From Puniceispirillum sp965657105 (GTDB taxonomy: Bacteria > Pseudomonadota > Alphaproteobacteria > Puniceispirillales > Puniceispirillaceae): a stretch of DNA of 7,623 bases. The notes below the pieces were generated by a model. The model was not told the DNA's origin, did not search any database, and saw only the letters and a list, made by a program, of their open reading frames with translations. The translations under genes were made by a program, and so were the position numbers. Below, in pieces: positions 1 through 6,469 of this stretch (positions are counted from its first letter, which is position 1; every line of letters starts with the position of its first letter). The stretch covers positions 1 to 7,623 of the forward strand of contig NZ_CBFHNB010000077.1 in NCBI RefSeq assembly GCF_965657105.1. The letters run 5' to 3'.

Positions 1-1062
1 ATCGTTCGTGCTTTACGTAATTATGGCGATCTGGCTGGCAACCGCAAAGCAGCAGATCTGACCGCCGATGACGTGCTGGCCAATACCGGCGTCATGCTGT
101 CGGTGTTTTTGCGCGATCCGCAGTTTCAGGGACAGACCAAAGACCGGCTTGTGTCAACCGACGCCACCCGTATGACCGAACAGGCGGTGCGCGATCGCTT
201 TGAACATTGGCTATCCGCCGACTCGGCACGCGCCAATTTTCTGCTAGAGGCCGCTATCGAACGCGCTGAAGAACGCAAGCGGCGCAAAAAGGAAAAGGAA
301 GTGGCGCGTAAATCGGCAACGCGCCGTCTGCGCCTGCCTGGCAAGCTGGCTGACTGCACTTCAAACGATCTTGATCTGACCGAATTATTCCTCGTCGAGG
401 GGGACTCGGCGGGGGGCTCGGCAAAACAGGCACGCAACCGGAAAACCCAGGCGGTTTTGCCCTTGCGTGGTAAAATTCTGAATGTCGCCAGCGCAACGGT
501 TGAAAAACTCAGCGGTAATCAGGAACTATCCGATCTGGCTTTGGCGCTTGGTGTGCGCCCGGGCAAGGATTTCAAGCTTGATGATTTGCGTTATGGGCGT
601 GTTGTTATCATGACGGATGCTGATGTTGATGGCGCGCATATTGCGGCCTTGCTGATGACCTATTTCTATCGTGAAATGCCGCAATTAATCGAAGCAGGGC
701 GGCTATATCTTGCCCAGCCGCCACTCTATCGCATTAATCAGGGCGGCAAAACGCTTTATGCGCTGGATGATGTGCAGCGTGATGAATTGCTGGAAACTGG
801 CTTTGACAAACGCGGCAAAATCGATATCAGCCGCTTTAAGGGGCTTGGTGAAATGCCCCCAGCTCAACTCAAAGAAACCACCATGAATCCAGACAGTCGC
901 CGCCTGCTCAAGGTCGAATTGCCGCAACGCGATTCACTTGGTGCTGATCTGCGACGCACCACCGATCAACTGGTCAACACGCTTATGGGCAAAAAGGCTG
1001 AACTGCGTTTTGGCTATATTCGCGATCATGCCGAAGACGCGTTGGCCAATCTTGACGTTTAA
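1..1062 (+). CDS. parE: DNA topoisomerase IV subunit B (ParE), C-terminal part; 5' end outside window
   Basis: ATPase subunit of topoisomerase IV, which with ParC decatenates replicated chromosomes and relaxes supercoils. The frame is open from base 1 and ends at TAA 1060-1062, giving 353 codons, about half of a usual ParE. The start lies upstream, so the in-frame GTG at 73 is internal. Visible in order: the QTK loop of the transducer domain (PQFQGQTKDRL, about 118-150); a basic linker ending in RLRLPGKLADC; the Toprim motif EGDSAGGSAKQ with its catalytic Glu at 397-399; the Toprim metal-binding DADVD at 616-630 within MTDADVDGAHI; and the C-terminal FKGLGEMPPAQLKETTM. The segment RKTQAVLPLRGKILNV is typical of alphaproteobacterial ParE. 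GyrB is the alternative, but the QTKDRL variant and the short distal region favour ParE. No active-site change is seen. The stop overlaps the convergent hydrolase stop. Confidence 0.95.
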   Translation: MVRALRNYGDLAGNRKAADLTADDVLANTGVMLSVFLRDPQFQGQTKDRLVSTDATRMTEQAVRDRFEHWLSADSARANFLLEAAIERAEERKRRKKEKEVARKSATRRLRLPGKLADCTSNDLDLTELFLVEGDSAGGSAKQARNRKTQAVLPLRGKILNVASATVEKLSGNQELSDLALALGVRPGKDFKLDDLRYGRVVIMTDADVDGAHIAALLMTYFYREMPQLIEAGRLYLAQPPLYRINQGGKTLYALDDVQRDELLETGFDKRGKIDISRFKGLGEMPPAQLKETTMNPDSRRLLKVELPQRDSLGADLRRTTDQLVNTLMGKKAELRFGYIRDHAEDALANLDV

Positions 1063-1784
1063 CGGTCAGCTAGCGCCGTATCAACCGTATCAAACAAAGC
1101 CTGCAAGGCGTCAGTAACCGCACTTTCGGCTTCCATCGAAGATAAATGTCCGACACCGTCCAACAAGCGATAATCAGCATGTGGGCACAAGGCAGCTATT
1201 TCTTCGGAAAGCGCGGGCGGCGTCAACACATCAAGCGTGCCACATACAATCAATAGCGGCTGTCTGAATTCCCGCAACATATGCTTTTGATCTTGACGAC
1301 CAAGGATCGCTGTTTGTTGCTGGATAAAGGTTTGCCGGCCAATATCATCAGCCATTTTCAACACGCGGCTAGCTATATGCGGATCATTAACGGCATCTGG
1401 CGATAGCAAGCGGGGCAAAAGATGCCGTGTTACCCCTTTGAAACGATCACTATGCGCCAGTGCAATCGCCTGTTCACGCTGTCTGCGATGCGCCGCACTA
1501 TCAATCCGGCAGGTGGTATTCAACAATGCCAAGCCAGCGATCCGATCTGGCGCACGGCGCGCCATTTCCATAGCCACATACCCCCCCATCGACAAACCTA
1601 CCGGCAATAACAAGCCATCCACCATCGCCAGTGCGCGCTCAGCCATAGTGGCAATATTGTTATCTAGTGACGTATCGGCGACTTTGAACAGTCTTTGCGT
1701 GGAGTCCAAATGGGCAAGCTGGGCGGCAAATAAATCTGCGGTACATAGTAAACCCGGAATGAAAATGGGGGTAAATGGGGTCAT
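1059..1784 (-). CDS. Alpha/beta-fold hydrolase, specific substrate unknown
   Basis: A 241-aa soluble serine hydrolase of the alpha/beta-hydrolase superfamily. The nucleophile elbow is GLSMGG at residues 63-68 (Ser65). The likely acid is Asp185 in CGTLDVLTPP and the likely base is His213 in GVGHLSSME, so the triad is complete and correctly spaced. The oxyanion region is near FIPGLLCT (residues 8-15). Length is normal for small esterase, lactonase or thioesterase-type members. No signal peptide or membrane segment is seen, so it is probably cytoplasmic. The fold does not reveal the substrate, and the neighbours (parE, rhlE) give no pathway hint. ATG at 1784 is used as the start; no good Shine-Dalgarno precedes it, and another ATG at 1789 is out of frame. 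The stop overlaps the parE stop. It is divergent from rhlE across about 125 bp. Confidence 0.88.
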   Translation of the reverse strand: MTPFTPIFIPGLLCTADLFAAQLAHLDSTQRLFKVADTSLDNNIATMAERALAMVDGLLLPVGLSMGGYVAMEMARRAPDRIAGLALLNTTCRIDSAAHRRQREQAIALAHSDRFKGVTRHLLPRLLSPDAVNDPHIASRVLKMADDIGRQTFIQQQTAILGRQDQKHMLREFRQPLLIVCGTLDVLTPPALSEEIAALCPHADYRLLDGVGHLSSMEAESAVTDALQALFDTVDTALADR

Positions 1785-1810
1785 GTCATGCGGCTTATCT
1801 GAATGAAAGA

Positions 1811-1839
1811 TTGACCTTGCGGCGTTTCCTCTGTATCAC
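1811..1839 (+). promoter_or_regulatory. Candidate sigma70 promoter for rhlE
   Basis: TTGACC at 1811-1816 (5 of 6 to TTGACA) is followed after exactly 17 bp by TATCAC at 1834-1839 (4 of 6 to TATAAT). Transcription would start near 1846 and leave a leader of about 65-70 nt before the rhlE start. This is the best-spaced hexamer pair I found in the divergent region. A TTGATA at 1853 has no good -10 partner at 16-18 bp. Assignment rests on sequence match only. Confidence 0.45.
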
Positions 1840-1857
1840 CGCCTCAGATAGTTTGAT

Positions 1858-1873
1858 AGCAGAATTTTCTGCT
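1858..1873. promoter_or_regulatory. 7-2-7 inverted repeat in rhlE leader
   Basis: AGCAGAA (1858-1864), a TT centre, then TTCTGCT (1867-1873) form a perfect 7-bp inverted repeat. It lies just downstream of the predicted rhlE start of transcription and between the divergent hydrolase and rhlE genes. As DNA it has the size and symmetry of an operator for a dimeric regulator. As RNA it could form a 6-bp stem with a 4-nt loop. No U-tract follows, so it is not an intrinsic terminator. The binding factor is unknown. Confidence 0.45.
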
Positions 1874-1900
1874 GTACCTTATTCACCTTATAAATGTTCA

Positions 1901-1916
1901 AAGGAAGTTGTCCTTG
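1901..1916 (+). promoter_or_regulatory. Ribosome binding site and TTG start of rhlE
   Basis: AAGGAAG at 1901-1907 is a strong Shine-Dalgarno sequence. There are two in-frame TTG codons: 1908 directly abuts it, while 1914 sits 6 nt away, which is the usual spacing. The SD therefore selects TTG 1914. The resulting N-terminus MKFSDLGLSDEL matches the usual RhlE beginning. AAGGA (1901-1905) can also pair with TCCTT (1911-1915), so the SD and start codon can fold onto each other. Confidence 0.7.
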
Positions 1917-3308
1917 AAATTTTCTGACCTCGGTCTCAGTGATGAGCTTAGTCAGGCTGTAGCCGAATTAGGTTATGAAAGCCCCACCCCTATTCAGGAA
2001 AAATCGATCCCTATCGTATTGATGGGTCGCGATATTTTGGGATCAGCCCAAACTGGCACGGGAAAAACCGCGTCCTTTACCTTGCCAATGATCGATATAT
2101 TGGCATCAGGGCGCGCCAAAGCGCGAATGCCGCGCTCTCTCATTCTGGCACCCACACGTGAACTTGCTGCTCAGGTCGCCGAATCCTTTGAAAAATTCAG
2201 CACTCATCACAAATTGAACATGGCGCTTTTGATTGGTGGCGTGAGCTTTGGCGATCAGAATGCCGCACTTGATAAGGGCGTAGATGTGTTGATCGCTACA
2301 CCAGGTCGTTTACTTGACCATTTTGAACGTGGCAAAGTCATGTTGAATGATGTCAAGGTTTTGGTGATTGACGAAGCCGATCGCATGCTTGATATGGGCT
2401 TTATCCCAGATGTCGAACGTATTGTAAGCTTGTTGCCTCCTTTGCGGCAGACACTGTTCTTCTCGGCGACTTTGTCGGATGACATCCATAAAATCAGCAG
2501 TAAATTTGTGAGCAACCCGAAAATCATCGAGGTTGCCCCCCCCGCATCAACAGCCGAAACAGTGGCGCAACATCTGCAATGGACTGACGTGAAAAACAAA
2601 CGCACCGTTTTGCGAGACCTATTAAGGTCAGAAATGGTTAAAAATGCAGTTATCTTCTGCAACCGGAAACGCGATATTTCGACCTTGGTAAAATCGCTAA
2701 CAAATCACGGGTTTTCGGCAGTGGCGATGCATGGCGACATGACCCAGTCAGCCCGTCTGGAAGCGCTAGATAAATTCAAAAAAGGAGAAGTACCTTTATT
2801 GATTGCTTCGGATGTCGCTGCTCGTGGCCTTGATATCGCTGGCCTCAGCCATGTGTTTAATTTTGACGTCCCGATGAATGCCGAAGATTATGTCCACCGT
2901 ATTGGCCGAACGGGCCGTGCTGGCAAGTCTGGTCGCGCCTTTACGATTGCCTCTAGCAAGGATGATAAACGCTATATCGGTGCTATCGAGAGCCTGATCG
3001 GCAAAGCCATTCCGCTTATTGGTGACGCTGGCAACGCCTCAAGCGAGACCAAAATGCCAACAGCGAAAGACGCTGATAAAAAGCCTGCCGATCGTGGTAA
3101 AAAACCAGCAGCCAAAGCGGCTCATAAGGACAGTATAAAGCCTGATAAAAAATCAGCTTCCTCAACCACGGCTAAAGACCAAAATACAAAAGAGCCGCGT
3201 CAGAAAACACGTAATGGCAACACTAAAGACGAATTGCCGACACCACCTGATTGCCAAGGCGACACGCTGGAAGCGACAGGACACATACCGGCTTTTTTGC
3301 GGCGCTAG
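1914..3308 (+). CDS. rhlE: DEAD-box ATP-dependent RNA helicase, RhlE type
   Basis: A 464-aa cytoplasmic ATP-dependent RNA helicase expected to unwind short RNA duplexes in ribosome assembly or mRNA turnover. All core motifs are intact. RecA domain 1 has the Q motif GYESPTPIQ (20-28), motif I AQTGTGKT (45-52), Ia PTRELA (80-85), Ib TPGR (129-132), II DEAD (153-156) and III SAT (184-186). RecA domain 2 has motif IV around FCNRK (248-252), V ASDVAARGLDI (298-308) and VI HRIGRTGRAG (328-337). After about residue 375 comes a Lys/Ala/Asp-rich, probably disordered basic tail, a common RNA-binding extension, ending in GHIPAFLRR. An ending of this kind occurs in alphaproteobacterial RhlE proteins as I recall them. 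The start is TTG, chosen by SD spacing; a longer form from TTG 1908 would add two residues. RhlE is favoured over DeadD/CsdA or SrmB by overall core resemblance and the N-terminus. Confidence 0.93.
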   Translation: MKFSDLGLSDELSQAVAELGYESPTPIQEKSIPIVLMGRDILGSAQTGTGKTASFTLPMIDILASGRAKARMPRSLILAPTRELAAQVAESFEKFSTHHKLNMALLIGGVSFGDQNAALDKGVDVLIATPGRLLDHFERGKVMLNDVKVLVIDEADRMLDMGFIPDVERIVSLLPPLRQTLFFSATLSDDIHKISSKFVSNPKIIEVAPPASTAETVAQHLQWTDVKNKRTVLRDLLRSEMVKNAVIFCNRKRDISTLVKSLTNHGFSAVAMHGDMTQSARLEALDKFKKGEVPLLIASDVAARGLDIAGLSHVFNFDVPMNAEDYVHRIGRTGRAGKSGRAFTIASSKDDKRYIGAIESLIGKAIPLIGDAGNASSETKMPTAKDADKKPADRGKKPAAKAAHKDSIKPDKKSASSTTAKDQNTKEPRQKTRNGNTKDELPTPPDCQGDTLEATGHIPAFLRR

Positions 3309-3331
3309 ATCTAACCGCGTTAAACAAGCGT

Positions 3332-5947
3332 CTAGCTATTTGCGGCCAATGCCTTCTCGACAATTTCGGCAAGATCGTTTGATGGCTTGGCCTTGTCAAT
3401 TCGGCGTAAGGCCGCCATCATTTGGGCTTTTCGGCCATCATCATAAGCAGACATGCGGGTAAGCGGTAATACCATCCGCGCCGAAATCTGTGGGTTACGG
3501 CCATCAATATCAATCAGACAATCAGCGATAAATGCAAAGCCTGAACCATCCTCAGCATAAAAATGCACTGGATTACCCGACATAAACGCCCCAAGCACCG
3601 CCCTCAACTTATTCGGGTTATTCGGGTCAAATGACGGATGTTGCATCAAGGTCTTGAGCCGAGCCACGGTGCCACCAACCACCGACATTGATTCCATCTG
3701 GAACCATTTTTCCATAACAAGGGGATTGTCCTGCCAGCGGTCATGAAAGGCCGAAAGCCCCACATCGCGTGCCGCAGACGCGCTGTTATTAAGTGCCATA
3801 ACAGCCCCTTGCGACAAGGTCATATTCGCGTCTAGCACCTGTGCCGCGGCAATGTCCTCGGCTTGCTTGCTTGACGCCGCCACCCCAAGCATGAGCAACG
3901 CATTCAGTAACGCCCGACCACCATCACTGGCTTGCAGCGCATGGCGTACGTCATCTTTGAGATATGCGGCAATAATATCGGATAGACCATCACCAAGTGC
4001 CGCCTGCAAGCGCATACGCGCATGATACAGAGCCACCGGATCAGCCGGATTTAACCGGCTTTCAAGCACCGATACACCCGGCAAGGCAAACATGCTGGCT
4101 TTGAACGCATCAAGCAAATCAGCTTCACCTAGAATATTTCGATAGGCACCTGACAAAGCGGCGGCATCGGCATCCAAGCTATTACCGCCTGTTGCCGCGG
4201 CAATGATCGCGTCCGCTGCCAGCGTTTGAGCTGCATCCCAGCGGTTAAACCGATCTGTATCATGTGCCATAAGATGTAAACGCTCAGCCGCGCTTAAGTC
4301 ATCTGCCAACACCACCGGTGCCGAAAAATTGCGCAATAGACTTGGCGTCAGCGCAACATCACCAGCCCCTGACGCCGCATGGAATGACTGACGATGCGTT
4401 GCTTTTTGCATCAGCACCACATGCTCATCAGCGCTGACACCATCGGGTGTCAAGCTGGTGGCAACCGGATGTCCTGCCGCATCCAGAAAACCAAGCCTGA
4501 TCGGAATGGGTGCTGGATTACGCGGGGTCTTCGCCGCGGTTTCCGGCAATGTCTGTTCAAAATCGAGGGTAATAGTCGATTTCCCGTCATCAACTCGTTT
4601 GACCAATAAATGCGGCGTGCCAGCTTGTTCATACCAGCGGGCAAATCCTGAAAGATCGATATCATTGCTATCGGCAAGTGCGGCGACAAAATCGTCACAG
4701 GTCACCGCCGAACCATCATGCCGCTTGAAATACAGATCCATCCCTTTGCGGAAACCATCACGACCTAGAAACGCCGCCATCATCCGGATCACTTCAGCGC
4801 CTTTTTCATAGACAGTAGCAGTGTAGAAATTATTGATTTCGCGATAGCTTTCAGGCCGAATTGGATGCGCTGTAGGGCTTCGGTCTTCGGGGAATTGCGC
4901 GGCCCTTAACAGGCTAACATCATCGGCGCGCTGCACACCTTCATCATGTGTATCAGCTGAAAAACACTGATCGCGATAAACTGTCAGCCCTTCTTTCAAG
5001 GTCAGCTGGAACCAATCGCGACAGGTCACACGGTTGCCTGTCCAATTATGGAAATATTCATGCGCCACAATCGACTCAACACGATGCAGGTCGGTATCGG
5101 TTGCTGTGTTCGTATCGGCCAGCACAAATTTGCTGTTAAAGATATTCAGACCCTTATTTTCCATTGCGCCCATATTGAAATGGCTAACCGCAACAATCTG
5201 GAAAAGATCAAGATCATACTCCAGCCCAAAACGGTCTTCATCCCATTTCATTGAGCGTTTCAGCGAATCCATCGCATGACCTGTAAGGCCAACATTACCC
5301 TTTTCCACATAGATATGCAGGGTAACATCACGACCAGACGCCGTTACAAAGCTATCCTCGGCACATTCAAGATCACCGACAACACAGGCAAAAAGATAGC
5401 TTGGTTTTGGATGCGGATCATGCCAGATAGCAAAATGCCGACCTTCCGAGGCCGCGCCTGTTTCAACAAGATTGCCATTTGACAGCAATTTCGGATAGGC
5501 AATATCCGCCTCGACCCGCACGGTAAATATGGTCATTACATCAGGGCGATCCGGGTAAAAGCCGATACGCCGGAACCCTTCTGGTTCACATTGGGTACAA
5601 TACATCCCGCCTGACAGATACAGACCTTCAAGGGTGGTATTTGTTTCTGGATGGCACACAGACAGGCTTTCCACCACACAGTTTTCTGGCAAATTTGTTA
5701 GATGGATTCCCGCATCATCAAGCGGCCAATCATCTTTGGCTATCTCGATATTATCGATTGATAGGCGTTTTAATTCCAGATCACGACCATTGAGACGCAT
5801 CTCATTGGCACCGGTCCCCGCATCAGGATTTTTGGTCAGTTCGAGACGCGTGGTCACAAGCGTCTGATCATCAAAAATTGAAATATCAAGATACGCCGCA
5901 GTTACCAGATAGGCAGGCGGCCTATAGTCAGAACGAAGTTTCAACAT
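3332..5947 (-). CDS. pepN: Aminopeptidase N (M1 family zinc metallopeptidase)
   Basis: Broad-specificity cytosolic aminopeptidase that removes N-terminal residues during the last stages of peptide degradation. It has 871 aa against 870 for E. coli PepN, and catalytic positions are offset by only one, which supports the start at 5947. Visible: MYCTQCEPEGFRRI (115-128), forming part of the S1 pocket; exopeptidase motif GAMEN (260-264); zinc site HEYFH (His296, Glu297, His300) with third ligand Glu319 in LKEGL; and transition-state Tyr380 in TATVYEKGAEVIRMM. By homology the domains are an N-terminal beta domain (to about 190), the catalytic domain (about 190-440), a small beta domain (to about 545) and a helical C-terminal domain. 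There is no signal peptide. ATG begins 2 nt after the gcrA stop and lacks a good SD, suggesting translational coupling. It converges on rhlE with 23 bp between stops and no clear terminator. Confidence 0.97.
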   Translation of the reverse strand: MLKLRSDYRPPAYLVTAAYLDISIFDDQTLVTTRLELTKNPDAGTGANEMRLNGRDLELKRLSIDNIEIAKDDWPLDDAGIHLTNLPENCVVESLSVCHPETNTTLEGLYLSGGMYCTQCEPEGFRRIGFYPDRPDVMTIFTVRVEADIAYPKLLSNGNLVETGAASEGRHFAIWHDPHPKPSYLFACVVGDLECAEDSFVTASGRDVTLHIYVEKGNVGLTGHAMDSLKRSMKWDEDRFGLEYDLDLFQIVAVSHFNMGAMENKGLNIFNSKFVLADTNTATDTDLHRVESIVAHEYFHNWTGNRVTCRDWFQLTLKEGLTVYRDQCFSADTHDEGVQRADDVSLLRAAQFPEDRSPTAHPIRPESYREINNFYTATVYEKGAEVIRMMAAFLGRDGFRKGMDLYFKRHDGSAVTCDDFVAALADSNDIDLSGFARWYEQAGTPHLLVKRVDDGKSTITLDFEQTLPETAAKTPRNPAPIPIRLGFLDAAGHPVATSLTPDGVSADEHVVLMQKATHRQSFHAASGAGDVALTPSLLRNFSAPVVLADDLSAAERLHLMAHDTDRFNRWDAAQTLAADAIIAAATGGNSLDADAAALSGAYRNILGEADLLDAFKASMFALPGVSVLESRLNPADPVALYHARMRLQAALGDGLSDIIAAYLKDDVRHALQASDGGRALLNALLMLGVAASSKQAEDIAAAQVLDANMTLSQGAVMALNNSASAARDVGLSAFHDRWQDNPLVMEKWFQMESMSVVGGTVARLKTLMQHPSFDPNNPNKLRAVLGAFMSGNPVHFYAEDGSGFAFIADCLIDIDGRNPQISARMVLPLTRMSAYDDGRKAQMMAALRRIDKAKPSNDLAEIVEKALAANS

Positions 5948-5949
5948 AA

Positions 5950-6354
5950 TTAGCTAGAGTCACGTGAAGTTGTATAGGCTTCCTGACAATGTGTCAGACA
6001 ATAGGGTTTCCCGGGTACAATGGCATCACCACAAAATGTGAAACCGTTAAACTTGGGATCGCCTGTTGGCCAGCAACATTTGCTACGCGACCATTCAAGC
6101 TTGCGCAATTCCAGCCGCAGTGGCATTTCGCGATCTGGCTCTGGCACTGCCGCTATGGGCTTAACGGTTGATGATTTGGTTTTGGCGATTGGTGATGGCC
6201 GCTTTGGCAATCCCATACGATGCGCCTTGCCAGCAATCGAATTGCGCGACACGCCCAGAGCTTCACCAATTTGTGAAATAGATAAGCCTTCACTCCACAG
6301 GATTTTCAACTTTTCCAAGCGCTCATCAGTCCAAACATTTGCCGTTTCTGACAT
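5950..6354 (-). CDS. gcrA: GcrA cell-cycle transcriptional regulator
   Basis: Alphaproteobacterial cell-cycle regulator. In Caulobacter GcrA binds sigma70-RNA polymerase and activates promoters carrying CcrM-methylated GANTC. It has 134 aa from the ATG at 6354. The N-terminal domain VWTDERLEKLKILWSEGLS is followed by a helix-turn-helix, ISQIGEALGVSRNSIAGKAH (about 26-45). A short linker (about 50-80) leads to the C-terminal sigma-interacting domain with CCWPTGDP (93-100), FTFCGD (106-110) and PGKPYCLTHC (114-123). It is shorter than the 173-aa Caulobacter protein, mainly through the linker. The start is decided by the SD: AAGAGG at 6366-6361 abuts the ATG at 6360 but lies 6 nt from the ATG at 6354, so the two-residue-longer form is unlikely. 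It is probably co-transcribed with pepN, 2 nt downstream. Confidence 0.93.
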   Translation of the reverse strand: MSETANVWTDERLEKLKILWSEGLSISQIGEALGVSRNSIAGKAHRMGLPKRPSPIAKTKSSTVKPIAAVPEPDREMPLRLELRKLEWSRSKCCWPTGDPKFNGFTFCGDAIVPGKPYCLTHCQEAYTTSRDSS

Positions 6355-6366
6355 AATCATCCTCTT
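6355..6366 (-). promoter_or_regulatory. Ribosome binding site of gcrA, decides the start
   Basis: On the minus strand AAGAGG (6366-6361) is followed by ATGATTATG. The first ATG (6360-6358) has zero spacing from the SD and the second (6354-6352) has 6 nt. The second is in frame and best placed, so translation most likely begins MSETANVWTD. Confidence 0.7.
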
Positions 6367-6372
6367 AATCTA

Positions 6373-6392
6373 GGTATGGCCGCGCCATCACC
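6373..6392 (-). promoter_or_regulatory. Possible hairpin in the gcrA 5' leader
   Basis: In the predicted gcrA leader (minus strand), GGTGATGGC (6392-6384), loop GCG, then GCCATACC (6380-6373) can form an ATGGC/GCCAT stem plus an outer GGT/ACC stem with one bulged G. It ends about 7 nt before the AAGAGG ribosome binding site. It could affect translation, but short stems of this kind can occur by chance. Confidence 0.25.
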
Positions 6393-6404
6393 ATCAAGTC
6401 TGCC

Positions 6405-6433
6405 TTTATAACGGCACCTGCTAACTAATTCAA
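6405..6433 (-). promoter_or_regulatory. Candidate sigma70 promoter for gcrA-pepN
   Basis: On the minus strand TTGAAT (6433-6428; 4 of 6 to TTGACA) is separated by exactly 17 bp from TATAAA (6410-6405; 5 of 6 to TATAAT). Predicted transcription starts near 6399, leaving a leader of about 45 nt. The promoter lies in the 115-bp gap after the upstream aroE-like gene, so gcrA probably has its own promoter. No GANTC or clear DnaA box lies within it. Confidence 0.55.
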
Positions 6434-6460
6434 TTTCCTATTAGCCCTATATATAGGAAA
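6434..6460. promoter_or_regulatory. Inverted repeat next to the gcrA -35 (operator-like)
   Basis: TTTCCTAT (6434-6441) and ATAGGAAA (6453-6460) form a perfect 8-bp inverted repeat with an 11-bp spacer. Overlapping it is a perfect 12-bp palindrome, CCTATATATAGG (6446-6457). The element contains CCTAT half-sites at 6437 and 6446 and an inverted ATAGG at 6453. It directly abuts the predicted gcrA -35 hexamer on its upstream side, where an activator or repressor would bind. The stem is AT-rich with no U-tract on the minus strand, so it is a poor terminator for the upstream gene. Confidence 0.5.
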
Positions 6461-6469
6461 CTTGCTGAT

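Noticed and set aside
73..1062. GTG at 73 as a real start of parE
   Set aside because: The frame is open upstream to base 1 and those residues continue the ParE transducer domain, so the GTG is internal.
3309..3331. Bidirectional terminator between rhlE and pepN
   Set aside because: The 23-bp gap has only short imperfect pairing and no U-tract on either strand.
6434..6460. Dyad as an intrinsic terminator of the AroE-like gene
   Set aside because: The stem is AT-rich, the loop is long, and on the minus strand it is followed by TTGAATTAG rather than a T-run.
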